64,000 bases of DNA. Origin: Metridium senile (taxonomy: Eukaryota > Cnidaria > Anthozoa > Actiniaria > Metridiidae). Of the stretch, positions 42,248 to 55,504 are shown piece by piece. The position numbers and the translations under genes are program-made. The notes beneath the pieces were generated by a model, which was not told where the DNA came from, made no database searches, and worked only from the letters and a program-made list of their open reading frames with translations. Within the stretch, counting starts at the first letter, position 1. The number at the start of each line of letters is the position of its first letter. The DNA lies in contig OX459102.1 in NCBI GenBank assembly GCA_949775045.1, forward strand, positions 1,342,501-1,406,500, given 5' to 3'.

Positions 42248-44953
42248 TATTATATATACTTATTGTATATTACAGCAGATGATCTCATCAAGAGGGAAAG
42301 ACAATTAGCCAAAAAGCCCTGAAATTGCCTCGACAACTGTTTGACGTGAGAATGCTGCGTCAGATAGGCTTTGGTATGTAATAATCAAGATTGACCTTTT
42401 TTAAGTTTTTCGTACGTTTATTTATAGGATCTGTAGGCTTTTAATGAAGAAGGGTTGGGGGTCAGGGTGGCCCTGGTCAATTTAGGAGAGGATGACCAAT
42501 GATCATTTGTAAGTTTGAAAGAGGGGGAGGTAATTAATTATTTCCTTTTCCCTTCAGAGGGATATGAGCAATAAAAGTATTGTATTGTATAAAAGTTCAC
42601 AAATAATTTTTTGAAGTTACAAAACGTTGCCAGACAATAACAATGTGGGTCCATTTGGTCTGGCATGAGAAAGAACATAATGCTGGGAGCTCAACAAGCA
42701 GATTTTACCAACTGTGATGAGAGCATTCAAGGCTTCGACGAATTCAACAGATCACAAGCTGAGGAATCAAGGTACCCAACCAAGTCCTTCTTTTGTTAAA
42801 CCCATCAGATTTCAGCCTTGGCAAGAAAGACAGTACAAGAGTACCAACTTGATCACAATTTAAAGAGGATAACAATAGAGTAACAACACTTCCCTATGGC
42901 TTCATTGTTGATAAGCACTCTGGTATGTAATTATAATTCACTTGAGTACAAAATTCCGGATACCTACGTCAACATTCAGAATAATTCGAAATCAAATTCT
43001 GACAACCAAAACAGTTTATTAGGGTCTTAAAGATTACTCTAATTTTTCATTAGAGTAGAAGCTGTTATAAGTTGGCGCGAAGCTATGTTGTTACACGTGA
43101 AAGGCGATGGGCATTGTTAATTTGAAATACTGCGAGCTTTGTGGGGGAAAATTCGGATTTCGACCATCTTGGGTTCCATTTTTCTGAGTTATGTTCTTTG
43201 CTCGTACGTCAAACAGTGGTTCTGTCCGAACTTGTGCAATCTATTGGAATTGTGAGTTCCAAGACCAATCAAAAAAGCTCTTTATATAGGAAATCCGCAA
43301 AGAAGATCGTAAAATGCTTCAAGTATTTCTTGGAAATTGAAAAAGCATTTGCAATGTAAACGTGGAATATCAACAAGGACCCCTACTGGAGTAATGCCGA
43401 CATGTGCCACATGTGAAATGCTTTCACATCTATCAACTATTTTGTACTATTTTGTAGAAAACAAGCAGTAACTGATAATTCAATGTTTGTTTGACGACAA
43501 GAAACATCCTGTTACACCTGGGCCACACGGTAATTCAAGGAAAACGCAATCTCAAGGTTATTTACGAACCAAATCTAGCACCTTAAGTAGAGTAAAAGAA
43601 GTTACATAGACGTCAGGGCCAAAAGTAGCGTACCACCAACTGTGTGAGGAAAAAGGTAGCCAGGATATTAATGAGAGAACCAACGACACTGAGTAAAAGT
43701 GTAAATATAAATTTGAACTTAAATGTTTTTGTGTACTTACACCAGAGAAATAAATAAACAAATAAGTACTCAACAGATTTTGAATATGGTATGTACATTT
43801 CTACCTAATTTCTAGCTGTCTGATAGCTATTGTGCAATAGCTCAACGCGCGCTCAACCCTGGTGAATTTGTTCTCATTCAGTGTTTTCAGTACCGTGAGA
43901 CCATACTGATTAGCATTACTATACAACTATTACTATACATTAACATAAACATGGACACCTTTGATTTCTATGTATATCTGAGGTTGAGATATGTTGAGGA
44001 GTTTTAAGATAGCATAGTTCATATATATAGTGATTGAATGGTCATGCCTAAAAAGCGAGTCAATAAGAAGCGCGATGCTCAAAGATCAAACAATCACCAC
44101 AAAACTCACGAATGTGCCATTTGCCTCTCAATACGTCTTCCAAGGGCTTGGGGGGTGGGGAGAAATGGGGGTAGCCAGGATATTAATGAGAGAACCAACG
44201 ACACTGAGTAAGTGTATATATAAATTTGAACTTAAATGTTTTTGTGTACTTACACCAGAGAAATAAATAAACAAATAAGTACTCAACAGATTTTGAATAT
44301 GGTATGTACATCTGTGCAATAGCTCAACGAGCGCTCAACCCTGGTGAATTTGTTCTCATTCAGTGTTTTCAGCTAGTAACTGTGAGAACTGTGAATACAA
44401 CTTATTACTATATCATATCATATTTATAACATAAGCATGGACACCTTTGTCACGAGGACTAGGCTTAAGTCAAAATAATCACTTTTATTATAAACTTCAG
44501 TGAAATATCAGGTGATATCCTCACATTGTGTGAAAACTTCATGTTATTTCACATGTGAGATTAACACGCCGACCATCAATTTGTTGAGATTTTTAAGAAT
44601 TTTTGATGCATATCCTATATCTTATTTTTAATGATTTTTGCTTTAATTCTCAACGTGGTATGAAGATAAGACTGAAGATAAGACTGTGAAAAAGACGACA
44701 AATGAAAATGAAAAAGTTCGTTGAACTTGATAGCAAGCCATCAGATCATCAGTGTGAGCGGTTTTTTTTTTGATATTTTATTGGTAGTCCAGTCATCCAG
44801 TGATTTGGGTTGGAACAAATTGCAATAGAATGTTTCTCAACGTATTTTGAGTGTCTAAGGCAAGTTGAATAACATACTCAAAATCCCCAAAAATACTTAA
44901 GCGTACTTAAGAGCTCGGCCACTTGCAGGGTCAAAAAAAGAAAGACACACCCA
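42248..44953. other. Repeat-rich stretch without a certain gene
   Basis: Includes a retroposon-like 3' end (GCAATAAAAGTATTGTATTG near 42570) and two related copies of a block (about 43650-43870 and 44170-44370) that end in TTGTTCTCATTCAGTGTTTTC. The frame at 43141-43359 has no recognised motif. Confidence 0.4.
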
Positions 44954-45077
44954 TTGAGTTGTGGAACATTAGGAAAGTGTCTTCTAAACAACTTTCGAGA
45001 AGCCAGAGCTGATAGAGGCAAAGCGTTTGTCGGACCACAGAAGTACTTCTGTATCGTAATACTGACGTGTACAGTTA

Positions 45078-45230
45078 CAATAAAATATAGAAGTTACATT
45101 GGCGCCCCACGTCAATTTTTTTATAACGTCTTTATATTTTGTATATTTTACAGACTTGCAGTTGAAGATGACGATGAAGAAAGCCCCCTCTTGTTCCTCT
45201 GCAGATAATCTTTGTCAGTTATTGGGTCTT
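45078..45230 (+). repeat. Gene fragment with acidic exon, second copy
   Basis: Matches 17455-17590. The exon following TATATTTTACAG reads LAVEDDDEESPLLFLCR and a stop. Upstream, from about 44930, a basic open stretch after CTTGCAG may be another exon, but this is uncertain. Confidence 0.45.
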
Positions 45231-46977
45231 TGGCCGCGGTCACATTAGAGTTTAAAGATTCTCTTAAGCTGGCTTCATGTGATATGTGTGTTGCGAATCT
45301 TAAAAGAACCATTGAGAACATGTCGGTCAGACTAGAGATAAATAGCACTAAATAAACAGATGAATGACACTAAATAAACATGCCTCTTTTATCATATCTT
45401 ATTAGAATTGGCGGTAAATTGAGAATAATTCGCAGTAAAACATTTTGATCTTAGTAGTAAACTTGAACGGCACTCTCATCTTTATATTTTTGTGGCGTAT
45501 AATCTTATCTGCTTACGAAAGCGGAAATTCGAGGAGACGTCTAAGGCGAAGAAGGAACGCTCTGTTACTCTTACGGCAACTGGCTTTACGTAGAACACTT
45601 GTATTGCAAAACACACGATTGCCATAGAAGCAAAGCGTTGCTATGCAACATCTGAACACTACCTTTAAATTTACCGCTACATTAATTATGGAAATTTATA
45701 GTATATAATAGATGGTTATGAATATTCTTGTCATTAAAATGCCCTGAAGAGTGAGTAATCACGAAACAGGCTTGTCGGGATGAAAGTTTAGTCTATTTGT
45801 TTTTTTCTATTGTTAATATATATATACATATGTTTATATGATACTATCATCCCCTCTATCTTGTCAAGGGATGATGATATGGAACCATTTTGAGATGTAC
45901 ATATGATTTTTATCCATAGTTCATATATATATATATATGTGAGTGTGAGTGTGTTTGAGTGTCTAGATTGAATGGTCATGCCTAATAAGCGAGTTAATAA
46001 GAAGCGTAGTGTGCAAAGATCAGCGGCTTTGCACGATACTCACAAATGTGCATTTTTTGAAATTGTCAAAAATAACCAGGAAATTGTATGACTGCCAGGC
46101 TTCCGTTTTGAAGTTATAAAGTTCAAATTTTCAGAGAATGCTAGCTTATTATTCAAATTTTCAGAGAATGCTAGCTTATTCCAACATGGTCTTCAGAAAT
46201 CTGATTGATACTCATATGTATACATTGAAAATGATTTTTTGTTATAATAAAGTTATTTGAAGAATATGGAAAACAACAATGTCTAGTTAGTTTGTGTTTA
46301 TAAGTTAAACATTTTTATTTTTATATACACCTACTTGCAAGAGCATTGTCGTACGAAATAAAAAAATTGTATTCATGTTGCATTTAACAAATAAAACACA
46401 CGATATGTCCACTTGGACACTGGTTTCCTTTGAAAACATCAAAGATGCCTGCAAAACATATTTTGGTACAAATAGGGCCATCATATACAGACATAAGCCA
46501 AATAAAAAATTGGAAGATAATCCATGTGCGCTTTATTGAAACCAACAATAGATCTTCGAGGCCATAAAAGCGAACCTAAGTGGATTTAAAACTTAGATTT
46601 TTTTTTTTTTAAAGTAAATATTGTCGTTTTTGGGAGAAAATCAACAACAAAAATGCGCCGAGAAAAACAAGATAGTACAGCTTTGTTTACTGAAGCCACA
46701 AAAGAGACAAAAGTTCAGAAACGTAATTTGAAAGACTGCAGTCACTCAAACATGCTCTTGCCAGAGTGTAATGCAGGAGGGAATGAAACTTTAAGTGAAC
46801 ATGTGATTTTAAGAATGCGCAACAAAAAGATTGCAATTATCATGCCTTAATAGTAAAATTTGGAGTTCCATATTAGATAACAACAATGCTACATTCGAGT
46901 CTTCGAAACATTATAACCACGGTTTTTTCAGTGTCTCTTCAATTTTCCTATACACATGTATAAATTTCTTTCTTTCA
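45231..46977. other. No recognised gene
   Basis: Contains an arginine-rich frame (45445-45627) that weakly recalls the N-terminus of Harbinger-type nucleases, a diverged copy of the 33.7-kb repeat near 45.97 kb and a direct repeat of TTCAAATTTTCAGAGAATGC near 46.13 kb. None is enough for a gene call. Confidence 0.35.
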
Positions 46978-47718
46978 GGATCATCTATTTGAATAACAAA
47001 CAGATTAGAATACATCCAAGTTCCTTATAAGAGGGTCCTGGAGGGGGGGGGGGGGGGGGGCACCTCGCTAGATAAAGCGACGTAGAAAGAGAGTACAGCA
47101 AAACATTTCACAGGTACAAACTCTCACTACTATTTTGAAATCATCGTTTTCATATCGATAGTAATCTCACTTTATTTGAAAGTATGTTTGAACTCTTTTT
47201 TGGTGTTTTTCAACCGGACTTACAGAAATTGTAGCAAAGCCGCCATGTTGTATAAACTCCATATATTGACCTAAAAACACAGGGATCCCACACGAACGAG
47301 AGCAATTGTTTGATATGTTTGAGATCAAAATATCTTGCAATAACAGCGTTTTGTATTATTACACGACCAGTTAATTTATTAATTACATGGATGGATGTTT
47401 CGTTTATGGTTAATGTTTCTTATGTTTTGTTTAAAAAAAAAATGATTTGTATCGCTAAGAATCTATTATTATTACTTATTATTATTTCTAAAAGTGTAAA
47501 AACTCAAAATAGGCCTTTCTCAAATTCTCATGACTGACCACGAAATAGTAGATTTAAGTCAAGTGGATGAATCTATACATTCACTGTATTCTTCCACTCC
47601 AGCCTTGACGTTAATCTATTAAATTTCGTGGTCAGTCATGCGAATTCGGGAAAGGTCTATTACTTTAACGATTCTCGACAATTCGAGCTACTAAACAATA
47701 ACTACAATCATTTATTAG

Positions 47719-47985
47719 GGCACCCGTTCAAATCAAAACGACCAGCAAGATGATCAACTACCAGATTTCGCCAACAATAGAGACCTCAAGTATCTCAATA
47801 AGGAGCTGTCCAAATACAAGAGCCAAGAGCGGAGGACTTCGGTCATTAAAAATTACTTGGCCATGTGCAAAGTTAATTGTAGCTATAGCCTGCACGGCAT
47901 AATAACTTTTACAAGAGACAATGTGGAAGACCTAGTGAACTGGGCAACTTTAAAAGCAAGTGGCCAACTGGCTCAGAACACGCAG
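47719..47985 (+). CDS. 89-codon exon of unknown gene, copy B, open
   Basis: Phase-0 exon between TTTATTAG and GTAAGC. The frame (GTRSNQNDQQDDQLPDFANN, then SKYKSQERRTSVIKNYLAM and GIITFTRDNVEDLVNW) has no stop, whereas copy A has two. The next likely exon starts at 48271 after CATCACAG with ILNKLDSAIEQKYQLTL. The composition suggests a soluble helical protein. No family recognised; a complete gene model is not possible from this window. Confidence 0.5.
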
Positions 47986-48556
47986 GTAAGCATTGTTTTC
48001 AAGATTGCATACGGTATATTTGATACGTTGCCTCTTACGGCTGTATTACTTATAATATAAGTACTTTTAACTCGTTATATTTCATCAAGAAAACCATATG
48101 CAGATTTGTTTGTTTGAAGTCTGGATAAAGCTATGCAACGGAGAAGGGCTATCCAAATTTATAGAATTTTTATAGGATTCATCCAGTGGATAGTGCTATT
48201 CAGGCTTCTTCGTACAACAAAATCAGTTCTCGTATTTTTCTGTTTGATAACACGTTGTTTTTCATCACAGATACTCAATAAACTTGATAGTGCGATAGAG
48301 CAGAAATATCAGCTGACTTTACAACAAGCGGAGGAAATTGGTATGCCAGCCATACAAAGGGGGTGACAAGTGCTAACATTCGGCAGTACATCAAGAGAAC
48401 TCAAATGTGTCGGTATGCAAGTTAAGTTGAGAAAGAACCCTAAACAGGTTCAGCTGTCCACATAAGACATGGTATGGTTTCAGATCTTTTTCTTTGGTGC
48501 TCCCAGATTATGGAATCGGCTCCCTTTGGAGATTCGCTCTTGTCCCACTGTTCCTT

Positions 48557-49217
48557 AAGTCCCGTCTACACGAGCAATTTTTATGTGGCAATTATGTATG
48601 TGGCAATTTTTATTTGCTCGTGTACATGATCCAAATTGTCCAATTTTTATGTGACAACTGTATTTGCTTGAAAGCTGGCATGTTAGTTTTTATGTGGCAA
48701 ATAAAAATTGCCACACATCAAAAATTGTCTGTGTGGACGAGACGACACATAAATGTGGCAATTTTTTGAAGTCATCTGTAGACCCCAGTCCCCAATATTT
48801 GCGCATCCAACATGGCGGCTTCCACAAGTAGACATTGTGGATGGACAGATGCAATTGTTTCGTTATTATAAGAGCCATTTAGAAGTTTTGAAAGCCCTCA
48901 AAGTCTGTTTCCTTCAACTCTTTTACTAGATTATCAGCAAATCCTTGAGCCTCTCTACGTAATTGGGTTTTCCAGGGCTTTACGCAACATTTTCTTTTTA
49001 GTTTTTAGGTCTTTTCTATTTGATATATCATTAATAAAGCCATTATTGCAGCAACATTAACTTTTCTTTTCTTTATTGGCGCTATCTTTGCTTTGTATCC
49101 TAGCCTTTATTTCGTAGGCGTCTCCGCTGTCCGAAATTATTGACGTTCATCTACACGAGCAAACAAAATTTGCCACATTAAGTAGCCACATAAAAATTGC
49201 TCGTGTAGACGGGGCTT
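48557..49217. mobile_element. Foldback MITE within copy B
   Basis: Counterpart of 36849-37509 with the same inverted ends (GTCCCGTCTACACGAGC and GCTCGTGTAGACGGGGC) at the same place in the duplicated block. Confidence 0.85.
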
Positions 49218-50605
49218 TACTTTAAAAAGTAAGCTAAAAACGCATTTATTTATTTTGTTCCTAAATAACAAGCAGCAAGTATATCTAGATGAATTATTTA
49301 TTTATTTATTATCATTATTGATATAATATTGTAAGTACATATCGATTGTAGATATTCCAAATATATATTTATAGTTGTAAAGCACCTTGGACAAGCTGGA
49401 TATGATCGTTATATAAATAAACGTTTAGAAAGAGGTCTGCATACTAATGACTTATGTTTATTTTAGACTGCAGAAAGAGAAGGAACAACTAGAGGTACAT
49501 GTACATGATAACATTGTTGATAATAATAATCATTCATAACAAAGATAATGGCAATAATCAAGTGATGATAGTGATAATTCTTTATGATTATGATACTCAT
49601 GATGACGATCACATCTGAATAATATTTATATTTTACATCAGCCAAAGAAAAAAGTGATAAACAAAGTCAAACCATGTAAGTATCTAACTTAGTTTATAAA
49701 TAGAATAATAATAACAAACAGGTCTGCAGACTTACAGTGTACATAATAACTGTCAGTCATCATCAAAGCTTGAAAGAAAACACCAGTTTTTTCTGCACAG
49801 GGATTGGCTAAAAATAAATTTACAAGCTATCAAAGCTGAGGTTGTGGATGTTATCTGTGAAAAGATTTATTCTTAATGATTATACCGCTGAAGTCTAAAT
49901 AATTTTTAGATTTTACATCAGCAAGAATTGAAAAACAAACAACAACAAAGCCAAACCATGTAAGTATCTTACTTAATTTATAAATAGATAATAATAAACA
50001 GGTCTGCATACTTACAGTGTACATAATAACTGTCAGTCATCATCCAAACTTGAAAGAACCAACACAATAGTTGTTTCAATCTGCACAGTGATTGGCTCAA
50101 AATAAAGCCATATATAATATCAACACAAATAATGTCTGATTACAAAACAAGTTTCTAAACTCTTTAATAGAAAAAGATGTTCATTTAACATTTTGGTTAT
50201 TATTACTTTTAGTTGCTTGACAGCACTTGTGTAGACTGAGAGATTATTACTCTCTATTAATTAATATCACAACATTAACACAAAAAATGCATTCTCTGTA
50301 GCCAGTCTCCATTAAAATATGTTTTCTTTGTCATCACAAGGAAGATATCATGACATTTTAAAAGCTAACTTAAATGTTTTATCTCTTTTATCTATAGCGA
50401 GGAGCTCATCAAGGTAGGTCTTGAATTTCAAAGCAAACCCTCGCCCTAGTGTTTGGACCTTTACTTATTAGCAGTACTTGAAGAAAAAAATATAATAGAA
50501 AAAATACGTAGAATTTAAACCATTACTGTCTCAGATATAGTCTAAAAAGGAGCATGGCAGTCTTGCGGGTAATGGCCTAATTGACTTACTAGAAAGTGAA
50601 GTACT

Positions 50606-51155
50606 GACCTGTAGGGAGTCCTTCCGAATACAGGGCCCAGGATATACAGGCTGACGCCGACACTGACGAGGCGAGCGAGGGAGAAACCATACAGCCCTAC
50701 TTCCCCCTCGCCTACGCCGTCAGTGTGGAAGAACAGAACAGCGCAGGTGCATCCATCGACAAGAGGGAACTGTTCTTTAGCGGGTGCACCGCGCTGGGGC
50801 ACCGGCTATGGTCCGAGCAGGCCGGGCAGGAAGCAACAAAGTTGGACGAAGTCCGACTAGACAGGTACGTACGACATGGTCAGATATTCCTTTCCCCTCG
50901 GCGGCTTCTGACGGCTGTACTTTTCTCTCTCTCTCTCAGATATGGAAACGTCGTGATCTGGTCGGCCCCGCTGTGGAGTGGCGCGAGCCCCCAATTCGTG
51001 CACGGATTTCCAAGGCGTCTGTGCAGGCACGCTGCCCATGGTGGCTTCCTGGCGGGAAATGTCATCGTCTGTGCAAGGGCCACCAACGCGTGCCTCCGAC
51101 GCCTTGCCGTGTGCAACGTGGCGGCCAACATCACCAAGGACGCCGTCACGGGTGT
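50606..51155 (+). pseudogene. GC-rich unknown gene, copy B, first exons, internally deleted
   Basis: Exon 1 keeps a proper acceptor (CTGACCTGTAG) but lacks about 190 bases between the words GTCAGTGT and GAAGAACAG. Downstream of the deletion the frame is better than in copy A: KRELFFSGCTALGHRLWSEQ has no stop. Exon 2 starts near 50940 after CTCTCTCAG and reads YGNVVIWSAPLWSGASPQFV and LAGNVIVCARATNACL up to TKDAVTGVG, where a 4.3-kb block interrupts it. Confidence 0.55.
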
Positions 51156-52230
51156 GGGTGCAGTATTGCTGGACTCAAATTGCAGCAGATCTTGGTGTGC
51201 CAAGGCAGACAATTTATTGAACAATTCAGTCAAAAAACAGATGGGGATCTAGATGCATTGGTTCGTCACGAACAAAATACATTCCCAAACACAGGAGAAA
51301 CAAATATGATTGCTGGTTTAAGTCAACAAGGAATATGGAGGATCAGACAATCTATTATTAGAGTTGACCCAATAAATAGGGCGGAAAAAAGTGTTGATGA
51401 AGGTGTGCTAGCCATGGATATGGACACACATCAACTGAAATCTTTCCTTTACAGAGAGATGAAAAAATATTTTAGATAAGTCTGTTCATTAATATTATCT
51501 ACTATTGTTGTATTGTTTACTACAATATAATGATGGTATAATGATGGTCTACACTGTAGTCCTGAAGCTCGGAAAAATACTAATTTTGTTGAAAGTCCAT
51601 GAATGTTTGCATAGAAATCAATTATGCACAATTTCAATAATTGCGTACGACTGTGCAAAATGCACGGAAACGGCATGGTACTTTACCATAGAAATTTACA
51701 GAGTTTTTAATGTCCCCATCAGAAAGCCACGATACGGTTACCGAAGTGATTTCAGTCGAATGTTTTCATAGTAAACATACGAATTATGAAGTACAAAAGT
51801 ACAAGCACTAATTGAGCATTAGACAAAAAAAGGATTTTGCACGATTTTATACACAGTATTTTAGAATGTATTACTATTTCTAACAGGAGTCGACCCAATA
51901 AATAGGGCGAACAGATTGGGACAACGTATTGTAAGCACACCATAAACTATAGTGTACCCCCATATGAAACTCTGCTATTGGAACCTTTGCATCGATGGAT
52001 GCATTGATGTATTCTCAAGGGCCACCATCTATTTGCAGATTGACAACAACAACTGCACTCAAACTGTTTGACGGTGCTTCCAGAACTCAACAAGTGAATG
52101 GGGCCATCCCTTTAGAGTTCGTAGTGATCATGGTGGTGAAAATGTTTCTGTTGGAGAGTATCTCACGTGGTATAGAGGACAGAATAGAGGGAGTTTACTG
52201 GACACAGTGCCAGAAACAAAAGTATTGAAA
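51156..52230 (+). pseudogene. Broken integrase-core (rve-like) gene
   Basis: One frame (about 51165-51479) reads LVCQGRQFIEQFSQKTDGDL, then GLSQQGIWRIRQSIIRVDPI. After a gap of about 500 bases the VDPINRA motif recurs at 51892 and leads into LCIDGCIDVFSRATIYLQI; after a frame change comes FRVRSDHGGENVSVGEYL and RGQNRGSLLD. The series xIDG.IDxFSR and xRSDHGGEN is typical of an integrase-like DDE family in invertebrate and fish genomes with an RVDP-type linker. The last catalytic glutamate region is absent and frames are broken, so it is not functional. The repeated GACCCAATAAATAGGGCG word may mark another insertion in it. Confidence 0.7.
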
Positions 52231-53284
52231 GATTATGGAGAGGTATGTTTTCAAGTGTCAATAGCACATTATTCACTGTTGCGAAAAACACCAGAAAGAT
52301 CAGAAAGACATATAGTTTATTTCTCTCTAAAGGGACCAGTTTTTCCATACACGAAACTAAATATTGAATTGAAAATAATAACGATATAAAAATCAGTTTC
52401 TTTAAATTAAGCTATTATAAAATGTTCGGATATATAAACCCGTTAATATGCTTGAAATATCGAATGAATGCAATCAAATTACAGCATGCTCGTGTGTTAA
52501 ATTATAAATAGATAATACATTAGAAGCATTTAAGTTGATTAGTGTTTCTGTACATCTTATATAGCGTTTTATTGTACAGTGATATTTATGCAACGCAGCG
52601 GCGTCACACATATTTTAACCTCAAAAAATCGATTTTCGATAGCAAATAAGGGTAAATACCGTCTAACAATGCATTTTCATCTTAATATATTTTTCTGTTC
52701 ATCTCCTTCTAAGTAGCAGAAATGCTCTGACAATGTATCTTTAACAGTATTTAAGTTTCTGTACCGATGGTAGGCATTTTGTTCTGCTTGTCCTTCAGAA
52801 AAGCACCGGAAGTGAAGTTTTCAATGAAAAGTCACGTGATTGATAGAAAAGAATATAGCATATTTTGCTGATAAATATATATTCAGGATTATAATAGGTT
52901 ATTCTATATGCCATTTATTAAACGTTTTTTAATTTATTCTTTTCCAGTTGATTGCTCTGAAATAGAGATTCCCCAAACAAAGCATGGAAGGCCAAAAGGG
53001 AGCTGACCTCGATGATATCGGACTGCCTGGAAAGAGAATGAACATGTGACTAGGCCTTGTGACTTCATTTTGTTACCCTATACCACCATATAAAATGGTT
53101 CTTGGTTCTTTTAATATTTCGATATTCGAATCGTATTTAGCACCTTCTTCTAGAATCGACCACAAAAAAATTCATGTCACATGCACTTTAAGTTTTCAAA
53201 AATCAATTATACATTTAGAGCTACCTGCCTGTCAATGGTCAATTATTTCCTATATGCAAATTGAATTATCTTTTTGTCTTGCAG
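52231..53284. other. AT-rich spacer with a degraded GRPKG/IGLP motif
   Basis: At about 52975-53040 a broken frame reads KHGRPKG and, after a frame shift, GLPGKR, resembling a basic tail motif seen in several animal transposon-linked proteins. Nothing else is coding. Confidence 0.35.
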
Positions 53285-53305
53285 GTTTGGCTCTGTTATG
53301 CATAA

Positions 53306-53575
53306 CCGTTTGGGGGCAGACAGAAAGAAAGAGACAAGCTCAAGTATGAGAGAGTTGGCGAGGCTGCTCATTGGGTCGAAGAAACAGAAACTCGGAAAAA
53401 AAATGACCTTCTGAGCTTTTTAGTTCCTGAAGAATTTGATAGTGTTATAAAAGCTGTCAAAACAGTAAGCAAATTCACGGGAAGATCTGTTGGAGTGCCA
53501 TCATTAGCACTTAAACTGGGCTATTCAATAAAGAAGTTCATTTGGATAGCTAAAGGGCAAGGTTTGGTTTATTAA
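53306..53575 (+). pseudogene. Exon remnant ending in PSLALKLGYSIKK tail
   Basis: An open stretch to TAA 53573-53575, about 89 codons, including YERVGEAAHWVEETETRK, LVPEEFDSVIKAVK and VGVPSLALKLGYSIKKF. The terminal pattern resembles the C-termini of a group of uncharacterised cnidarian and sponge proteins (recollection, weak). A CTTGCAG acceptor is at 53278-53284, but the exon frame from there meets a TAA, so either the acceptor is not used or the copy is dead. Confidence 0.4.
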
Positions 53576-53603
53576 AAAAATATATATATATCAAATATCA
53601 AAG

Positions 53604-53720
53604 GCCGTCAACAGGCAGCCCAACGCAGAGTGCCGTGGGGCGGCCATAGCGGCCTTCCGCCAGATGGTGCAAAAGACCAACCCCACGTGGGAGCCACTGC
53701 TGGCAGAGCAGACCGACTGA
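53604..53720 (+). pseudogene. Small GC-rich terminal exon
   Basis: Thirty-eight codons reading AVNRQPNAECRGAAIAAFRQ, then KTNPTWEPLLAEQTD and stop. GC content is sharply higher than its surroundings, like the GC-rich exons of the duplicated gene family, so it may be their relative. No other support. Confidence 0.4.
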
Positions 53721-54960
53721 CCATGGCCGGTGAGTTATAGTAATGTTCAGGGATATGATAAGTGTTAAAGGGTTAAAAAAAAACTTTTAGATTTACTAAC
53801 AAAAAACCTGAAGATTATGTTTTGCGCTATATGATTATACCATAAGATATTACATGGCACAATTAAACCAGGCATGTTTAAAATTCTACCAGATTTAATT
53901 ATATTTAAACATAAACCCTTTGTAACATTGACTACAGTTACGCTCAATTACACTTACATGCAAAAAAATTATTTGAGCTTTTTACGTTTTTGTTTTCAAA
54001 TTAAACTTAGAAAAGATTGACAACAGCAATCACCTAATCCATATATTTTATCATTCACACATTTATTTTATCATCCACACATTTATTTTCTCACTGTATC
54101 TGATATTGTCTGTTTTGTACCTTTCAGAACACGCAACAACAAAAGAATACATATAGGAATATAGTTGGTGGAATCAAAGCTCAAGGAAAGGTGGGCAGTT
54201 TTTTGCTAAGTTAAGGAACAAAACTGGTGACGAGTTTCAAAAAAAATCAAGCGCTTATCAGGAATACCAAGAATATGGATACCTAACACATTTTCACATT
54301 GGTTTTGTTACAATTAAAACATTATTTTAACATAATAGGAATTACAAGACTGCTTAATCGTGTCACCTACCTATCTACAGGGGAGGTGGAAAAGAGCATT
54401 TCTTTATAAAAAAAAAGCATCAATAAAACTAAGTCTTTGTGAATAACTTATTTGTGTACGTACAGACTGTAATTCAATTTATTATGTTATTTGTAGGATG
54501 CAACGACATATAACAAAGCCTTTCAAGTACTCCTTGTCTTTTTCGACAAAATAGATGAAGTGTGTCTCATATAAAGTGTCGAAAATAAACGGGTAACAGA
54601 ATAGGGACGAGGGACGAATACCCCTTACGACAAACCATCAAAAACATTTTGTCAAACCGCGACTCATGCATCATGGTGCAAACTTTTACAAAAATATACA
54701 CTTTTACACCAGCTGGAATCACCAACGTTCTTACCAAGACATCTAGACAAGTCCGTGAAAACATATCACAAAACATGTCGTTTTCAAGGAGAATACAACA
54801 CATAAAGAAACACACAGATTACAACAACCTTGTGACGGCCATCAAAGGCAATAGACTAGTTTAGCATCAAGACGCGATCTTCATACAGGACGTCGCTCGT
54901 GGCCAAAGAGATTGGAACGAGGCAATTTTCTTGCGTCTTGTTGTCACGGCCGCGCGTCCG
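53721..54960. other. No recognised gene
   Basis: AT-rich; frames of 60-82 codons without motifs on either strand. Confidence 0.4.
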
Positions 54961-54964
54961 CGAC

Positions 54965-55485
54965 TTCAAAACAACAAGTTTCACGTCTTGACAAAACGCC
55001 GAATTAAACAATGTCAACTTCAAGTAAAAAGTGAGTAAATTTGCAGCGTTTTTTCTCAAATCATTTATGGTGCATCTAAATTTGCATTAAAAATAAAAAC
55101 TTCTGTTAAAAATAGCATTATTCTGTTATTTTTCCACGATTTTACGAGCAGGTAGCTTTCGGCAATTCTAGTTCAGTGTCAAAATTGCAATTTGACTGTT
55201 ACAAGAAATAAATTGTAAGAAATCTAAAATTGTTAACTTGTGTTAAAGTTAAAAAGAAAAGTTCTTTGAAAGCTAATCGTATTTATGTATACACCTCCAC
55301 TTATAGCTAGCGTTTTAGTGATATTTTTCTTTGTTTTATTAATAGGTAAAATTAAAAGGTAAAATTAAATTACGTTGATATCTAGAACAAAGAAAGCGAA
55401 AACTGCCACGGAAATTCGAAGTACTGGAGTTGGAGGGGAGGAGAGATAAGAATTAGTGGTATAAAACTATTCCAAACAACCATTT
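54965..55485. repeat. 520-bp repeat, first copy
   Basis: Nearly identical to 57195-57715, from TTTCACGTCTTGACAAAACG to TATTCCAAACAACCATT. Both copies are immediately next to pieces of the GC-rich gene. Non-coding. Confidence 0.88.
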
Positions 55486-55504
55486 GTGGCGACAAACATC
55501 AACG

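Larger units (their letters stand above)
46978..51155. repeat. Segmental duplication, copy B (first part)
   Basis: Matches 35316-39590 in order and orientation. It ends inside the GC-rich exon near 51155; the remaining part of the block resumes at about 55505. Confidence 0.92.

Noticed and set aside
45445..45627. Arginine-rich frame resembling the N-terminus of HARBI1-type nucleases
   Set aside because: Only about 40 residues, low-complexity, and no nuclease domain downstream.
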